Below are positions 9,401 to 16,419 of a stretch of DNA of 30,508 nt, piece after piece (position 1 is the stretch's first letter; each line of letters opens with the position of its first letter). The stretch lies in assembly GCA_023391015.1 (NCBI GenBank), contig JAEWBT010000049.1, forward strand, positions 1 to 30,508. Reading direction: 5' to 3'. The position numbers and the translations under genes were made by a program. This stretch comes from Bacteroidota bacterium. Its GTDB lineage: Bacteria; Bacteroidota; Bacteroidia; Chitinophagales; Chitinophagaceae. The notes beneath the pieces were generated by a model. It was given only the letters and a program-made list of their open reading frames with translations, was not told where the DNA came from and made no database searches.

Positions 9401-12400
9401 GCGACTATTTTAATTGGCACGAAAGGGCGTTACAAGATGCGTCCTATTCTGACTGAAGAAAAGAATCATCTTTCCGGAACTACTAAGGCCACTTCATACC
9501 TTACATATGACTCGTATGATAACCCTACTTCAATTAAGGAGAAAATTCCTGGAGTTGAATTTCTGACCCGGACTATAACTTATGCCCCTATAGCGCAAAC
9601 CTTATCCCTTTATCCATGCCGCCCTGCCAGGGTAATAGACAGCCTATCTAAAAACAACTCACAGACGGTTACTACTACCCATATTACAACTTATGCAAAC
9701 GGACGGGTCGATAATACCAAGCAACTTTACGGCACCCCGGCGCAGCTAACCACCCAGTTTACCTATTACACTGCCGGAACGGTTAAAGACAAGACCATTT
9801 CCGCATCCGGCGAAACGTCCCGAACAACCAGCTATACCTACGATGCTAATCACCGGTTTACGACCTCGGAGACTAATGCGCTGGGGCAAACTACAAATAG
9901 CACGTACGATCCCCGTTTTGGCACGGCGCGCACTGCTACTCGCTTCGACGGTCTCACAACCAGCTATCAGTATGATGGTTTTGGCAAACTTCTGAACACA
10001 AACCTACCCGATGGCCGCGTCTTGACCGAGCGGTGGTACTGGCGTCCCGCCCAACGACTCGTTGACGGTATCATGCGGAAGGTGGTAAATGACCCTGCTG
10101 CTACCGAGCGCTATACCGACTTCAATCTGCTGGGTAAAGAAACGGAGCATGGAACCAAAATATGGAGCGGCAGCGGGCCGGCCGATTATACGCGCGAAAT
10201 ATTGGACTATAATGCGGAAGGGCAGCTCGTCAGGAAAATATCCCCGCGTCGAAGCAGCAGCGAAACCGCTGTTGAAGCCACAAATACTTATGACAAGTAT
10301 GGCCGCCTGATTAAAACTTGCACGCAGCACGATTGCAGTAATATCATTTACGCCTATAGTGGTGGTAATCTCGTAACGAGTATTACTGATGGCGGCGGCA
10401 GGTCAAAATACAGCATTAAAGATGCAGCCGACAAACTGTTGGAGTCAAAAGATGAATCGGGTGTTGTCACCTTCAGCTATGATGGCTGGGGCAACGTTGT
10501 GCAAACCAAGGCAAATGGTCAGGCGCTTTCAACGGTTGTGTATGATAATTATAACCGGAAAACATCTATTACCGAAACGAGTTCCGGAACGACCAGCTAT
10601 ACCTACACCGGCTATGGAGCTATCAAAAAACAAACAGACGCCGGCGGAAAAAATACCACGTTTCAGTATGATGCGCTGGGCCGGCCGGTTTTAACTACAA
10701 TACCTGAAGGCAATGTAATTGCAGAATATTACAACCTTTCCGGAACCGGAAACAGTAACCAGCTTAAGTCTGTTACCCGGAAAAATGCACAAGGTCAGAT
10801 AGAGCACAGCAAAACGTACAGCTACGATGCACTTGGGCGGTTGGAGAAAACACAGTACCATAATGGCTACTTTACGGCTTTTACGTACGATAATTTGAGT
10901 CGTATGGCAACTAAACGCTATATCTCCGGCGTGCTTGCCCGGTATAGCTATCAGGATGGCCATATCAAAGAGATAAAAGATGCATCCGGTACCATCCATT
11001 ACCGGCTGGAAGACATTAACGGCCTGAGCGCACCCACGCAGGAGTGGCGCGGTAATGGTAAAACGACCCTTCAGACTTATAATTACGGCAACCTGACCCA
11101 GACCACAACCCCAGGAGTTCAATCCTATAGTCTGGATTATGATTTCCAGCGAGGACTTATCAAGCAGCGGGCAGATGGCCTAGTAAGTGTTTATGATGAT
11201 TTTACCTATGACCGGGCCGGACGCCTGACCAAGACACATACCGGTTATACGGGTCGTGTACCTGCCATACTGCCTCCCGACCAGGTGCAGACTTATGGAA
11301 CCAATGCCGCTACCGCCGGAAATATCCTGAATAAAAGCGACGTTGGACTTTACAGCTATGGCAAGCCCCATCAACTGTATTATACCGACAACGCTGCCGG
11401 GTCGATACCTACCATTCAGCAGGATATTACATATAGCTCCTATCAACGTCCGCTCACGATTACCGAAGGCTTGAATAAAGCAGAATTTATGTATGACGGC
11501 GAAGGCGAGCGTTCGGTGATGCGCATGTACCGGTCCAGCGCTTTGCAATACCAAAAAGAATACTACGATGACGGCAGCTTGATTTACAGAGACGCATCCG
11601 GACAAGTAACCGAGAAGGTGACCCCGGTGGCAAGCGATAACGGTGTTGCTTGGATTGTGCGCAACGCATTTGGCAGAACGCCCTTTGAGCCGCCGGTAGA
11701 ATTGCTTCAAACGTCAGGCCTGGAAATAATACCCGACACTGCGGAGGCTACTGCAAACGCAAACGCCGGCGGGGGAGGCGAAACGTGCTGCTTTAGCACC
11801 GAAATGTATTATCCCTATACCGATCACCTGGGCAGCATAGTGGCCCTGACCGATGGAACGGGCGCAGTAGTACACCGGCAGGCTTTTGATGCCTGGGGCC
11901 GCCGCCGCGATGTGGTCACTTGGAAGACAGACGACCGGGCCGTTCCGCCTTTAAAGTTCCGCTGGCTGTGGGGCTACACGGGCCATGAGCAGTTGGATTC
12001 CTTTGGGCTTGTCAACATGAACGCGCGGCTTTATGACCCGAAGCTGGGTCGGATGCTCTCGGTGGACAACTACGTGAGCGACGCAGGCTCGCCATTGGCC
12101 TACAACCGCTACAGCTACGCTAACTGCAACCCCATTAGTTATGTAGACCCGGACGGCAACCATCCGGTGCTGATAGCGATGGCTATCGGGGCAGCCATCA
12201 GCGCGGCTACCTACACGGCGCAGGCGGCCTTTGCGCCCGGCGGCTTGAGCCGCAACTTCAACATCGGCGATTTTCTATCCACAACTGCGGTGGGTGGTAT
12301 TATGGGCGGAGTTACCTATGGTGTCGGTAAGGCCTTTGGCTCTTTCGTTACTACCAGCGTTGGAATGACCTTTGTGAAGGAAGCGGGCCGAGCGGTAGCA

Positions 12401-13150
12401 CATGGCTTTATAGGCGGCGGGATGAGTGTTTCCCAGGGGGGGGATTTCTGGACGGGCTTTTTATCCAATACGGTAGCTACGGGTTTGAGTCATGGGGTAG
12501 CACTTAGCGGGTTGAAGTTGGGCCAAGTCGGCGGCGCGTTCTTTGCGATGGGGGTCGGTGCAGGTACTTCTTACGTGCAGGGCGGCAATCCTTGGATTGG
12601 CGCAGGTGCTGCCTTGATGAGCTACAGGCTCAATCAACTAATGAGCCCGGATGGAGACGGTAATGGAGATAAAGGAAAAAAAAGCAATACTCTAAACGAG
12701 GCTGTTGAAGGGGCATCTTGGGTCAGTCAAGGCGAAGCTGTAGCTGCTACTGCAGAAATGGGATTACTTGAGTATAGCAGAGCAATACAAACAGGTAAAA
12801 ATGTAGCTAATGTAAAGCTAGCTAGCCAAGCGTTCGGGGTTCTTAGAAGTAGGTTTGGTATAGCCGGTAACTTCGTTACCGTAGCATCATCCGTTAACGA
12901 TGCATATATGTATCGATCTGGTCAAATAGGCTATAATCGTTTAGCTTATAGAACAATAGGCAATGCCCTATCCATTAGAGGTGCTTCATTAGCCGGTCTT
13001 CGTTATGGAGGCGCAACGGGAGCATTAGTAGGTTTTGGGATAGGCGCAGCCTTTTACGGAGGAGAGGTGCTTTACGGTCTAACTCAGACATTTAATTTAC
13101 AGCTAAACCAATTTAGCAATACCATAAATTATCAATTTACGAGCCGTTAG
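6482..13150 (+). CDS. Giant SpvB/FG-GAP/Rhs (YD-repeat) polymorphic toxin-like protein
   Basis: This 2222-residue secreted protein has a signal peptide (residues 1-24) and an SpvB/TcaC-like N-terminus at about 45-110 (GGVEVNLTGAATYNIPI, LVYNSQGGSGMLGKGWSL). At least six FG-GAP/VCBS calcium-loop motifs follow, such as GDFDGDGNEDLAVF and GDFNGDGKPDIM at about 370-800. A TcdB-midN-like segment (VRNGLGLIETIDYMPL) lies near 834, and YD repeats run from about 1115 to 1710. The Rhs-associated core is at about 1775-1893 (DHLGSIVALTDGTG, ARLYDPKLGRMLSVDN, YVDPDGN). The core is followed by a hydrophobic pre-toxin region and a variable C-terminal tip of about 150 residues with glycine-zipper-like sequence (GATGALVGFGIGAAF). 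In known Rhs toxins the core forms a shell around a cleaved tip. No T9SS tail is seen on this protein. The first 3 kb and the tip are AT-rich, while the YD/core part resembles the rest of the genome. Tip function is inferred. Confidence 0.92.
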   Translation: MYRKFSRLLFALVLVFLTKPSYSQSPSASASYEPEFVGAIPDIDTNKSVGTLEGGVEVNLTGAATYNIPIRMAPGTAGVQPQLSLVYNSQGGSGMLGKGWSLGGLSSIVRNGKDYYHDGQAKPIEWNNNDVFYLDGSKLHTVSGSNGGTSTQYAPEQETWTRIFQQGVVNNSPDWFLVKSKDGSIAKYGELSHSKVTNSSGSEILAWKLSSTIDLNGNEIQYEYEGVNLDHRIKRIYYTINNSAGIAAANEVRFIYKSNPRLDSKLYFIAGSTYDDNSLLERIEIYNYEEGIVRKYEMNYFYDGVYSMLQRITEVGADGSDLNSTVFQYNSNLTPYNSLSNTELSGVPRSTKDFLNYTYGPTDLSNHLITIDFNKDGYTDLVAINYKNEADGNCVHRFECSPTKVKYFMSFYQNNSNNGYAKIHEEPLLSICLCDATSDAGKALRRENFHVGDFDGDGNEDLAVFVRPYVGNNADFNTISELRFYTNLRAMATGGNPNVLSVTPPSHLMPIVDHLDPDADYYNKSYAYVGDYDGDGISEIITTLRNTTSASYPWSELQLTSLKYGKYFESVLPETSSKPALNSVAYSIAKSRFCSPVNIDGGAAQELLYAQDAQYNSRVIGLRRDPVNGTFKSKLISHMSYPSFNYGINVGDFNGDGLTDVLTKKRDASEKWEIGYSNGKEFGTPISVDIGTPYYLRPTDYVPMPDETPIVTADFNGDGKTDIAHFYVTRKNIGGFQFNLANIEVYRSFGFHTFEKQNIEIEVDFNYGYILQWYSSKPQYLYNNYSLYLGDFNGDGKPDIMNRFGGAFNTTNQTNRGPNYLSFSPGAPHRLLTKVRNGLGLIETIDYMPLNKYHYHYEQDYPLYSAPSINAITTVNGPFYVVSHQETFNKRVDFIISNYKYKNLLLLKDGRGLIGFSEISKTSLFDGTTKLATTIQSYSNFLPPLYIPISSRVDKFVDDGTGLQPISSDVSEKATILIGTKGRYKMRPILTEEKNHLSGTTKATSYLTYDSYDNPTSIKEKIPGVEFLTRTITYAPIAQTLSLYPCRPARVIDSLSKNNSQTVTTTHITTYANGRVDNTKQLYGTPAQLTTQFTYYTAGTVKDKTISASGETSRTTSYTYDANHRFTTSETNALGQTTNSTYDPRFGTARTATRFDGLTTSYQYDGFGKLLNTNLPDGRVLTERWYWRPAQRLVDGIMRKVVNDPAATERYTDFNLLGKETEHGTKIWSGSGPADYTREILDYNAEGQLVRKISPRRSSSETAVEATNTYDKYGRLIKTCTQHDCSNIIYAYSGGNLVTSITDGGGRSKYSIKDAADKLLESKDESGVVTFSYDGWGNVVQTKANGQALSTVVYDNYNRKTSITETSSGTTSYTYTGYGAIKKQTDAGGKNTTFQYDALGRPVLTTIPEGNVIAEYYNLSGTGNSNQLKSVTRKNAQGQIEHSKTYSYDALGRLEKTQYHNGYFTAFTYDNLSRMATKRYISGVLARYSYQDGHIKEIKDASGTIHYRLEDINGLSAPTQEWRGNGKTTLQTYNYGNLTQTTTPGVQSYSLDYDFQRGLIKQRADGLVSVYDDFTYDRAGRLTKTHTGYTGRVPAILPPDQVQTYGTNAATAGNILNKSDVGLYSYGKPHQLYYTDNAAGSIPTIQQDITYSSYQRPLTITEGLNKAEFMYDGEGERSVMRMYRSSALQYQKEYYDDGSLIYRDASGQVTEKVTPVASDNGVAWIVRNAFGRTPFEPPVELLQTSGLEIIPDTAEATANANAGGGGETCCFSTEMYYPYTDHLGSIVALTDGTGAVVHRQAFDAWGRRRDVVTWKTDDRAVPPLKFRWLWGYTGHEQLDSFGLVNMNARLYDPKLGRMLSVDNYVSDAGSPLAYNRYSYANCNPISYVDPDGNHPVLIAMAIGAAISAATYTAQAAFAPGGLSRNFNIGDFLSTTAVGGIMGGVTYGVGKAFGSFVTTSVGMTFVKEAGRAVAHGFIGGGMSVSQGGDFWTGFLSNTVATGLSHGVALSGLKLGQVGGAFFAMGVGAGTSYVQGGNPWIGAGAALMSYRLNQLMSPDGDGNGDKGKKSNTLNEAVEGASWVSQGEAVAATAEMGLLEYSRAIQTGKNVANVKLASQAFGVLRSRFGIAGNFVTVASSVNDAYMYRSGQIGYNRLAYRTIGNALSIRGASLAGLRYGGATGALVGFGIGAAFYGGEVLYGLTQTFNLQLNQFSNTINYQFTSR

Positions 13151-13152
13151 CA

Positions 13153-13650
13153 ATGAGAATGAAGCAAACTTTTCGAAATCATTTAAAAGCCTTGGAATTC
13201 AATATAACGGTGTTTCTTTTAGTTTTGGGTTTTTGCCTTTACTTTAATTACGGATTGGAAACCTTTCTTTGGGTTCAACTTGTGTTTGGTGTTGTCGTCA
13301 ATTTTTGGGCAATTGCAATCCACATTCAATACTCTATAAAGAATGCTGGGGAAGAAGCAGAAGTCACAACGAATGGAATAACGATCTGGAAGAATAAATC
13401 CGCTACTTTCTATCCCAAAGAGGATTTAGTGGAGATTATGGTAATGAAATCTGCTGCGAAAGATAAGGGCAGTTTTCAAATAAGTTCTTTAGATAGTTAT
13501 TATTATGCCCGGATTACCACCAAGGCAGGGCAATTCATTTTTATTACCTGTCTGATGAGCCCTGAAGTAGATACAGAGGTGCAAAAGCTTGAGGGCGTAC
13601 CTTTGGAAAGGCGGCGCGGGGCAGGTTTTTTGAGTAAGAGGCGAGTTTAA
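13153..13650 (+). CDS. Candidate immunity protein: two-TM membrane protein with C-terminal soluble domain
   Basis: The ATG lies 2 bases after the rhs stop, so translation is probably coupled. The 165-residue product has two hydrophobic segments at about 16-34 (NITVFLLVLGFCLYF) and 38-58 (FLWVQLVFGVVVNFWAIAI). A soluble beta-rich domain follows (about 65-145; TTNGITIWKNKSATFYPKED, FIFITCLMSPEVD) and then a basic tail. I do not recognise a named family; the layout (two TM helices plus a PH-like fold) resembles small bacterial PH-domain membrane proteins. Position directly after a polymorphic-toxin tip is the classical place for the immunity gene. A membrane-embedded immunity protein would suit a tip with glycine-zipper hydrophobic segments, possibly pore-forming. 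This role is inferred from context only. Confidence 0.7.
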   Translation: MRMKQTFRNHLKALEFNITVFLLVLGFCLYFNYGLETFLWVQLVFGVVVNFWAIAIHIQYSIKNAGEEAEVTTNGITIWKNKSATFYPKEDLVEIMVMKSAAKDKGSFQISSLDSYYYARITTKAGQFIFITCLMSPEVDTEVQKLEGVPLERRRGAGFLSKRRV

Positions 13651-13660
13651 ATTTCCCTAA

Positions 13661-14345
13661 TCGCTAGAGTTGATCGCAGCGCAGGGCGGAGATTTTGTGA
13701 CGGGTTTTGTTTCCGGAAGCCTTTCCGCTTTTGCGGGTCATGCACTGGCGATGAACGGAGTAACCCTAAGCAAAGTAGGGGGTGCATTCTTATAGTGCTG
13801 GTATGGGCGCGGCTACTACTTATGCGCAGGGCGGTAATCCGTGGATCGGAGCTGGCGCAGCTTTGATGAGCTATGGGCTGAACCAGATACTTCATGATGG
13901 CGGCGGGGATGGAGATGGCGGGAAAGGTGGGAAGGAGAAGGCATCTGAAGCGCAAGTTAAAGTTTCGGACCTTACATTAGGTGACTTTCACCCGGAAGGG
14001 CCTGGGTTAGCAGCTTCGGGAATTAGGCTCAACTTTCTTAAACCTTATGGTGCATTAGGCTCACAAAAAGGTTCTTCACTTGCATCCGTAGCGTTTGAGA
14101 AACTCATTCCGCTAAAATCTTCAACTAGGTTGTGGACGCCCCATCTGACTAAAGAAGGAGCAATGGTATTCCGCCAGACACTTTCTATTGGCAGGTTTGT
14201 AGGTCGCTGGACACCTTATATAGGTTGGGGAATTACAGCTTACGATGTCACTAAAAATGTATTTGTCCCCATGTCAACCGGGGCAAGTTTATATCGTGAA
14301 TCAAATGTTAGAAGTGGTTCTTGGATTAGTAACTTACCACACTAA
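13661..14345 (+). pseudogene. Displaced (orphan) Rhs C-terminal toxin tip with a +1 frameshift
   Basis: The frame from 13661 reads IAAQGGDFVTGFVSGSLSAF..., aligning to the live Rhs pre-toxin (VSQGGDFWTGFLSNTVATGL). It runs into a stop at 13793-13795. One extra base near 13790 moves the homology to the next frame, which continues SAGMGAATTYAQGGNPWIGAGAALMS (split here: the live gene has TSYVQGGNPWIGAGAALMS). After that shared segment the sequence diverges completely into a second tip of about 140 residues ending in GRFVGRWTPYIGWGITAYDV and SNLPH. There is no signal peptide, core or start of its own; a GTG at 13782 could at most express the tip alone. It sits between two immunity-like genes. 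I read it as a spare or retired tip module, not an independent gene. Confidence 0.82.
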
Positions 14346-14353
14346 TATGCCCT

Positions 14354-14689
14354 ATGAATAAAGAGAATTTTTCAGAGCTTATTAATTTTGTCAGCAAAAA
14401 AACCGGCGTAGATGCAAAATTAATAAAACGCGACACAACTATTGAAGATGATTTAGGGGTCACTGGAGACGACGCTCTAGAGTTTATAGTAGAATACGGC
14501 AAAGAGTTTAATGTAGATGTTTCCAAATTTAAAGCTGCCCACTATTTTGACGGAGAAGGCTTCTCTATAAACATCATTTCTTTTGTAATGAATTTGTTTA
14601 ATCGCAAAAGAGTAGCAGGCAACATTAAAAAGAAACAACTAACCATAGAAGACTTGATAAAAGGGATAAGAATGGGATATATTATCTAA
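14354..14689 (+). CDS. DUF1493-family protein, candidate immunity protein for the displaced tip
   Basis: This 111-residue soluble, acidic protein has the DUF1493 signature near residues 24-45 (KRDTTIEDDLGVTGDDALEF), followed by FNVDVSKF and AAHYFDGEG. The family resembles acyl-carrier-protein helical folds, but I see no Ser phosphopantetheine site of the DSL type. It starts 8 bases after the displaced tip stop, the spacing expected for a toxin-immunity pair. Members of this family are known in polymorphic-toxin neighbourhoods (recollection). The family call is good; the immunity role is inferred from position. Confidence 0.75.
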   Translation: MNKENFSELINFVSKKTGVDAKLIKRDTTIEDDLGVTGDDALEFIVEYGKEFNVDVSKFKAAHYFDGEGFSINIISFVMNLFNRKRVAGNIKKKQLTIEDLIKGIRMGYII

Positions 14690-14723
14690 TAAATATGCTG
14701 TTTATGGTATTGTAATGGGTTAA

Positions 14724-14855
14724 ACCGACGACCGGGCCGTTCCACCATTGAAGTTCCGCTGGCTGTGGGGCTACACGGGCCATGAGCAGTTGGATTCCTT
14801 TGGGCTGGTCAACATGAACGCGCGGCTTTATGACCCGAAACTGGACGTGTTTTAA
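14724..14855 (+). pseudogene. Orphan Rhs core fragment
   Basis: Bases 14727-14844 match the Rhs core of the live gene (11930-12047) without gaps, with 5 mismatches in 118 positions, all at third codon positions and all synonymous. The translation contains RWLWGYTGHEQLDSFGLVNM and then ARLYDPKL before running into unrelated DVF and a stop at 14853-14855. The frame is closed upstream by a TAA at 14721. It cannot encode a protein alone, but it is long and similar enough to recombine with the live core. Confidence 0.9.
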
Positions 14856-14995
14856 ATAGAAACTGTCATATCGCCGTGCTTTTTCTAAATGGAAAAGGAG
14901 GCGAGATGCAACTTCAACCCCGTTCTTACACCGAAAAATTCCAAAACATCCCCGCTGTTGCGTATCTTGGCCCACGCTATCGCCTTTTCCAGCCT

Positions 14996-15244
14996 ATGAA
15001 ACGCGCTTTCCTTTATACTCTTTCCGCCCTTGCAATCCTGACCTCGGCCAGTTCCTGCGTTCGGGAATATACCTGCCAGTGCACCATTACCTACACCGGC
15101 CAGCCGGGCCTGCCCGAGCCGGTACACCGCGAATATCCCCTCCGCGATACAAAGGGCAATGCGCGTGACCTCTGCAAGGGTAATTCTCAAAAGCCTAAAC
15201 AACAGGGCGGCATTACCACCGAAGAAGTGTGTGATCTGTACTAA
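14996..15244 (+). CDS. Small Cys-containing lipoprotein, unknown function
   Basis: The product is 82 residues from the ATG at 14996. The frame is open further upstream (GTG at 14876), but only the inner start gives an export signal: MKRAFLYTLSALAILTSASS followed by Cys21, a lipobox-like site, so a Sec-exported lipoprotein is likely. The mature part begins CVREYTCQCTITYTG and has four further Cys (CxC plus two more near the C-terminus), suggesting disulfides. It ends TTEEVCDLY. It stands between the rhs island and a converging acyltransferase gene. No named family is recognised. GC content and codon use look like the core genome rather than the island. Confidence 0.62.
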   Translation: MKRAFLYTLSALAILTSASSCVREYTCQCTITYTGQPGLPEPVHREYPLRDTKGNARDLCKGNSQKPKQQGGITTEEVCDLY

Positions 15245-15282
15245 AAATTTCCGGAAAGTACCGCAAAGCAACACGCTTATTG

Positions 15283-16329
15283 CTACCCTGTCAGGTTTCT
15301 CAAAGAGCGTATCCGGCGCAGCAGCCAGACGGCAGCGAAAGAAATCAGAAACGTAAAAAAGGCGTGTAATAAAATCCGGAGTGTCCCGCGAGTTGTTACG
15401 TCAATAGCTATCTTCCAGGCATATTCCATTACCAGAATATGCACCAGATAAATACCATAGCTGGCTGCGTCCGCCGCTAAAACCCAGCGGGGCAGTTTTA
15501 AATTCCGGAATTGCAGCCCTATGGCAAAAACGGAAAGGCTCATCAGCACCACGCCCGGCGACCGGTACTCATAAAAAAGGCCGTCGAAACTGCCCTGGCT
15601 TTTGCTGGTATGATAGGTTCCATAAGCCGTTATCAAGACCGAGAGCAGGTAAAGCACATACGGCAGCCAGGGACGGCGCTGCAAAACCGTTGGATATTTA
15701 TAGAGATAGTAGCCCAAAACAAAATAGCTGCCGTAGCCCCAAAAGTAATGGCCGTCAATATTGGGCAGCAGCGGATCAAACCAGGGCTGGCTGTTGAGCG
15801 AAAACAAAAAAGCGATTAAAAGAAAGGTTTCTATGTGCCGGCGTGGTGCCTGCCGCACCCACGCATTGAGCACCGGCAGGAAGAGACACACCCCGATAAG
15901 CATATATACATACCACAAGTGGTAGGCCACGCCATTGAGCAAAGCATTCCAGGCGCCCACCAGAAATTCTTTTGGATTGTCGGCCACGTACTGTAGGTTT
16001 TTCAGTGCGTTGTGCAGCAGATAAATGATCGTCCAAAACAAAAGCGGCACCACAATTCGCTTCAGGCGGCGGCGTATAAAAGGTCCGTCCTCCTGCTGAT
16101 AACCCAGCAATAAAGCGCCGGAAATCATCAGGAAAACCGGAACGCAAAATCGGGCGGCGGCGTCCAGCCCGTTGGCCAGCCACCAGCCCCGGTCAAAGCC
16201 GCTGGGAATACCCCCGGCAATGCCCGCCGCCGCGTGCAGCATAATAACAGCAAAGGCCGACACCACGCGCAGGAGCGAAAGCCCGCTGTCGTGCGTTCGC
16301 TGGGGCGGGGGAGCGGTAGGAGCCGTCAT
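15283..16329 (-). CDS. Acyltransferase-3 family integral membrane acyltransferase
   Basis: This 348-residue polytopic protein of the Acyltransferase_3 family (OatA/WecH type) transfers acetyl or acyl groups to sugars of cell-wall or surface polysaccharides at the inner membrane. The hallmark R-X10-H motif is present: Arg21 and His32 in LRVVSAFAVIMLH. It is followed by FCVPVFLMISGALLLGYQ and RLKRIVVPLLFWTIIYLL. About ten hydrophobic segments span the rest, and the C-terminus is basic (RRIRSLRNLTG). There is no SGNH extension, so it is the short form. It is divergently transcribed from the MauE/thioredoxin-like gene, with 90 bases between them. The exact acceptor cannot be read from sequence. 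Confidence 0.9.
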   Translation of the reverse strand: MTAPTAPPPQRTHDSGLSLLRVVSAFAVIMLHAAAGIAGGIPSGFDRGWWLANGLDAAARFCVPVFLMISGALLLGYQQEDGPFIRRRLKRIVVPLLFWTIIYLLHNALKNLQYVADNPKEFLVGAWNALLNGVAYHLWYVYMLIGVCLFLPVLNAWVRQAPRRHIETFLLIAFLFSLNSQPWFDPLLPNIDGHYFWGYGSYFVLGYYLYKYPTVLQRRPWLPYVLYLLSVLITAYGTYHTSKSQGSFDGLFYEYRSPGVVLMSLSVFAIGLQFRNLKLPRWVLAADAASYGIYLVHILVMEYAWKIAIDVTTRGTLRILLHAFFTFLISFAAVWLLRRIRSLRNLTG

Positions 16330-16406
16330 AACGTTCTTTTGGCAACAAAGAAATTGTATTTTCCGGAAGCGGGGGCTAAAAATCTGTTTCCCGTCGCCGC
16401 CGGAAA

Positions 16407-16414
16407 TACTTTTG
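16407..16414 (+). promoter_or_regulatory. Bacteroidota -7 element, TACTTTTG
   Basis: TACTTTTG is an exact TAnnTTTG match only 5 bases before the ATG at 16420. Transcription would begin at or next to the start codon, giving a leaderless or nearly leaderless mRNA. I see no convincing TTG at the -33 position. Confidence 0.5.
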
Positions 16415-16419
16415 CACCC

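Noticed and set aside
13782..14345. Intact 187-aa gene starting at GTG
   Set aside because: Homology to the live Rhs continues upstream in another frame to about 13661, so this is a frameshifted displaced tip rather than an independent gene.
5877..14855. Transposon or phage origin of the AT-rich island
   Set aside because: I found no transposase, integrase, terminal repeats or target duplications; the content is an rhs locus.
16234..16419. N-terminal extension of the MauE/thioredoxin-like protein
   Set aside because: It overlaps the divergent acyltransferase gene, and the inner ATG at 16420 has a TAnnTTTG element directly before it and a sensible N-terminus.
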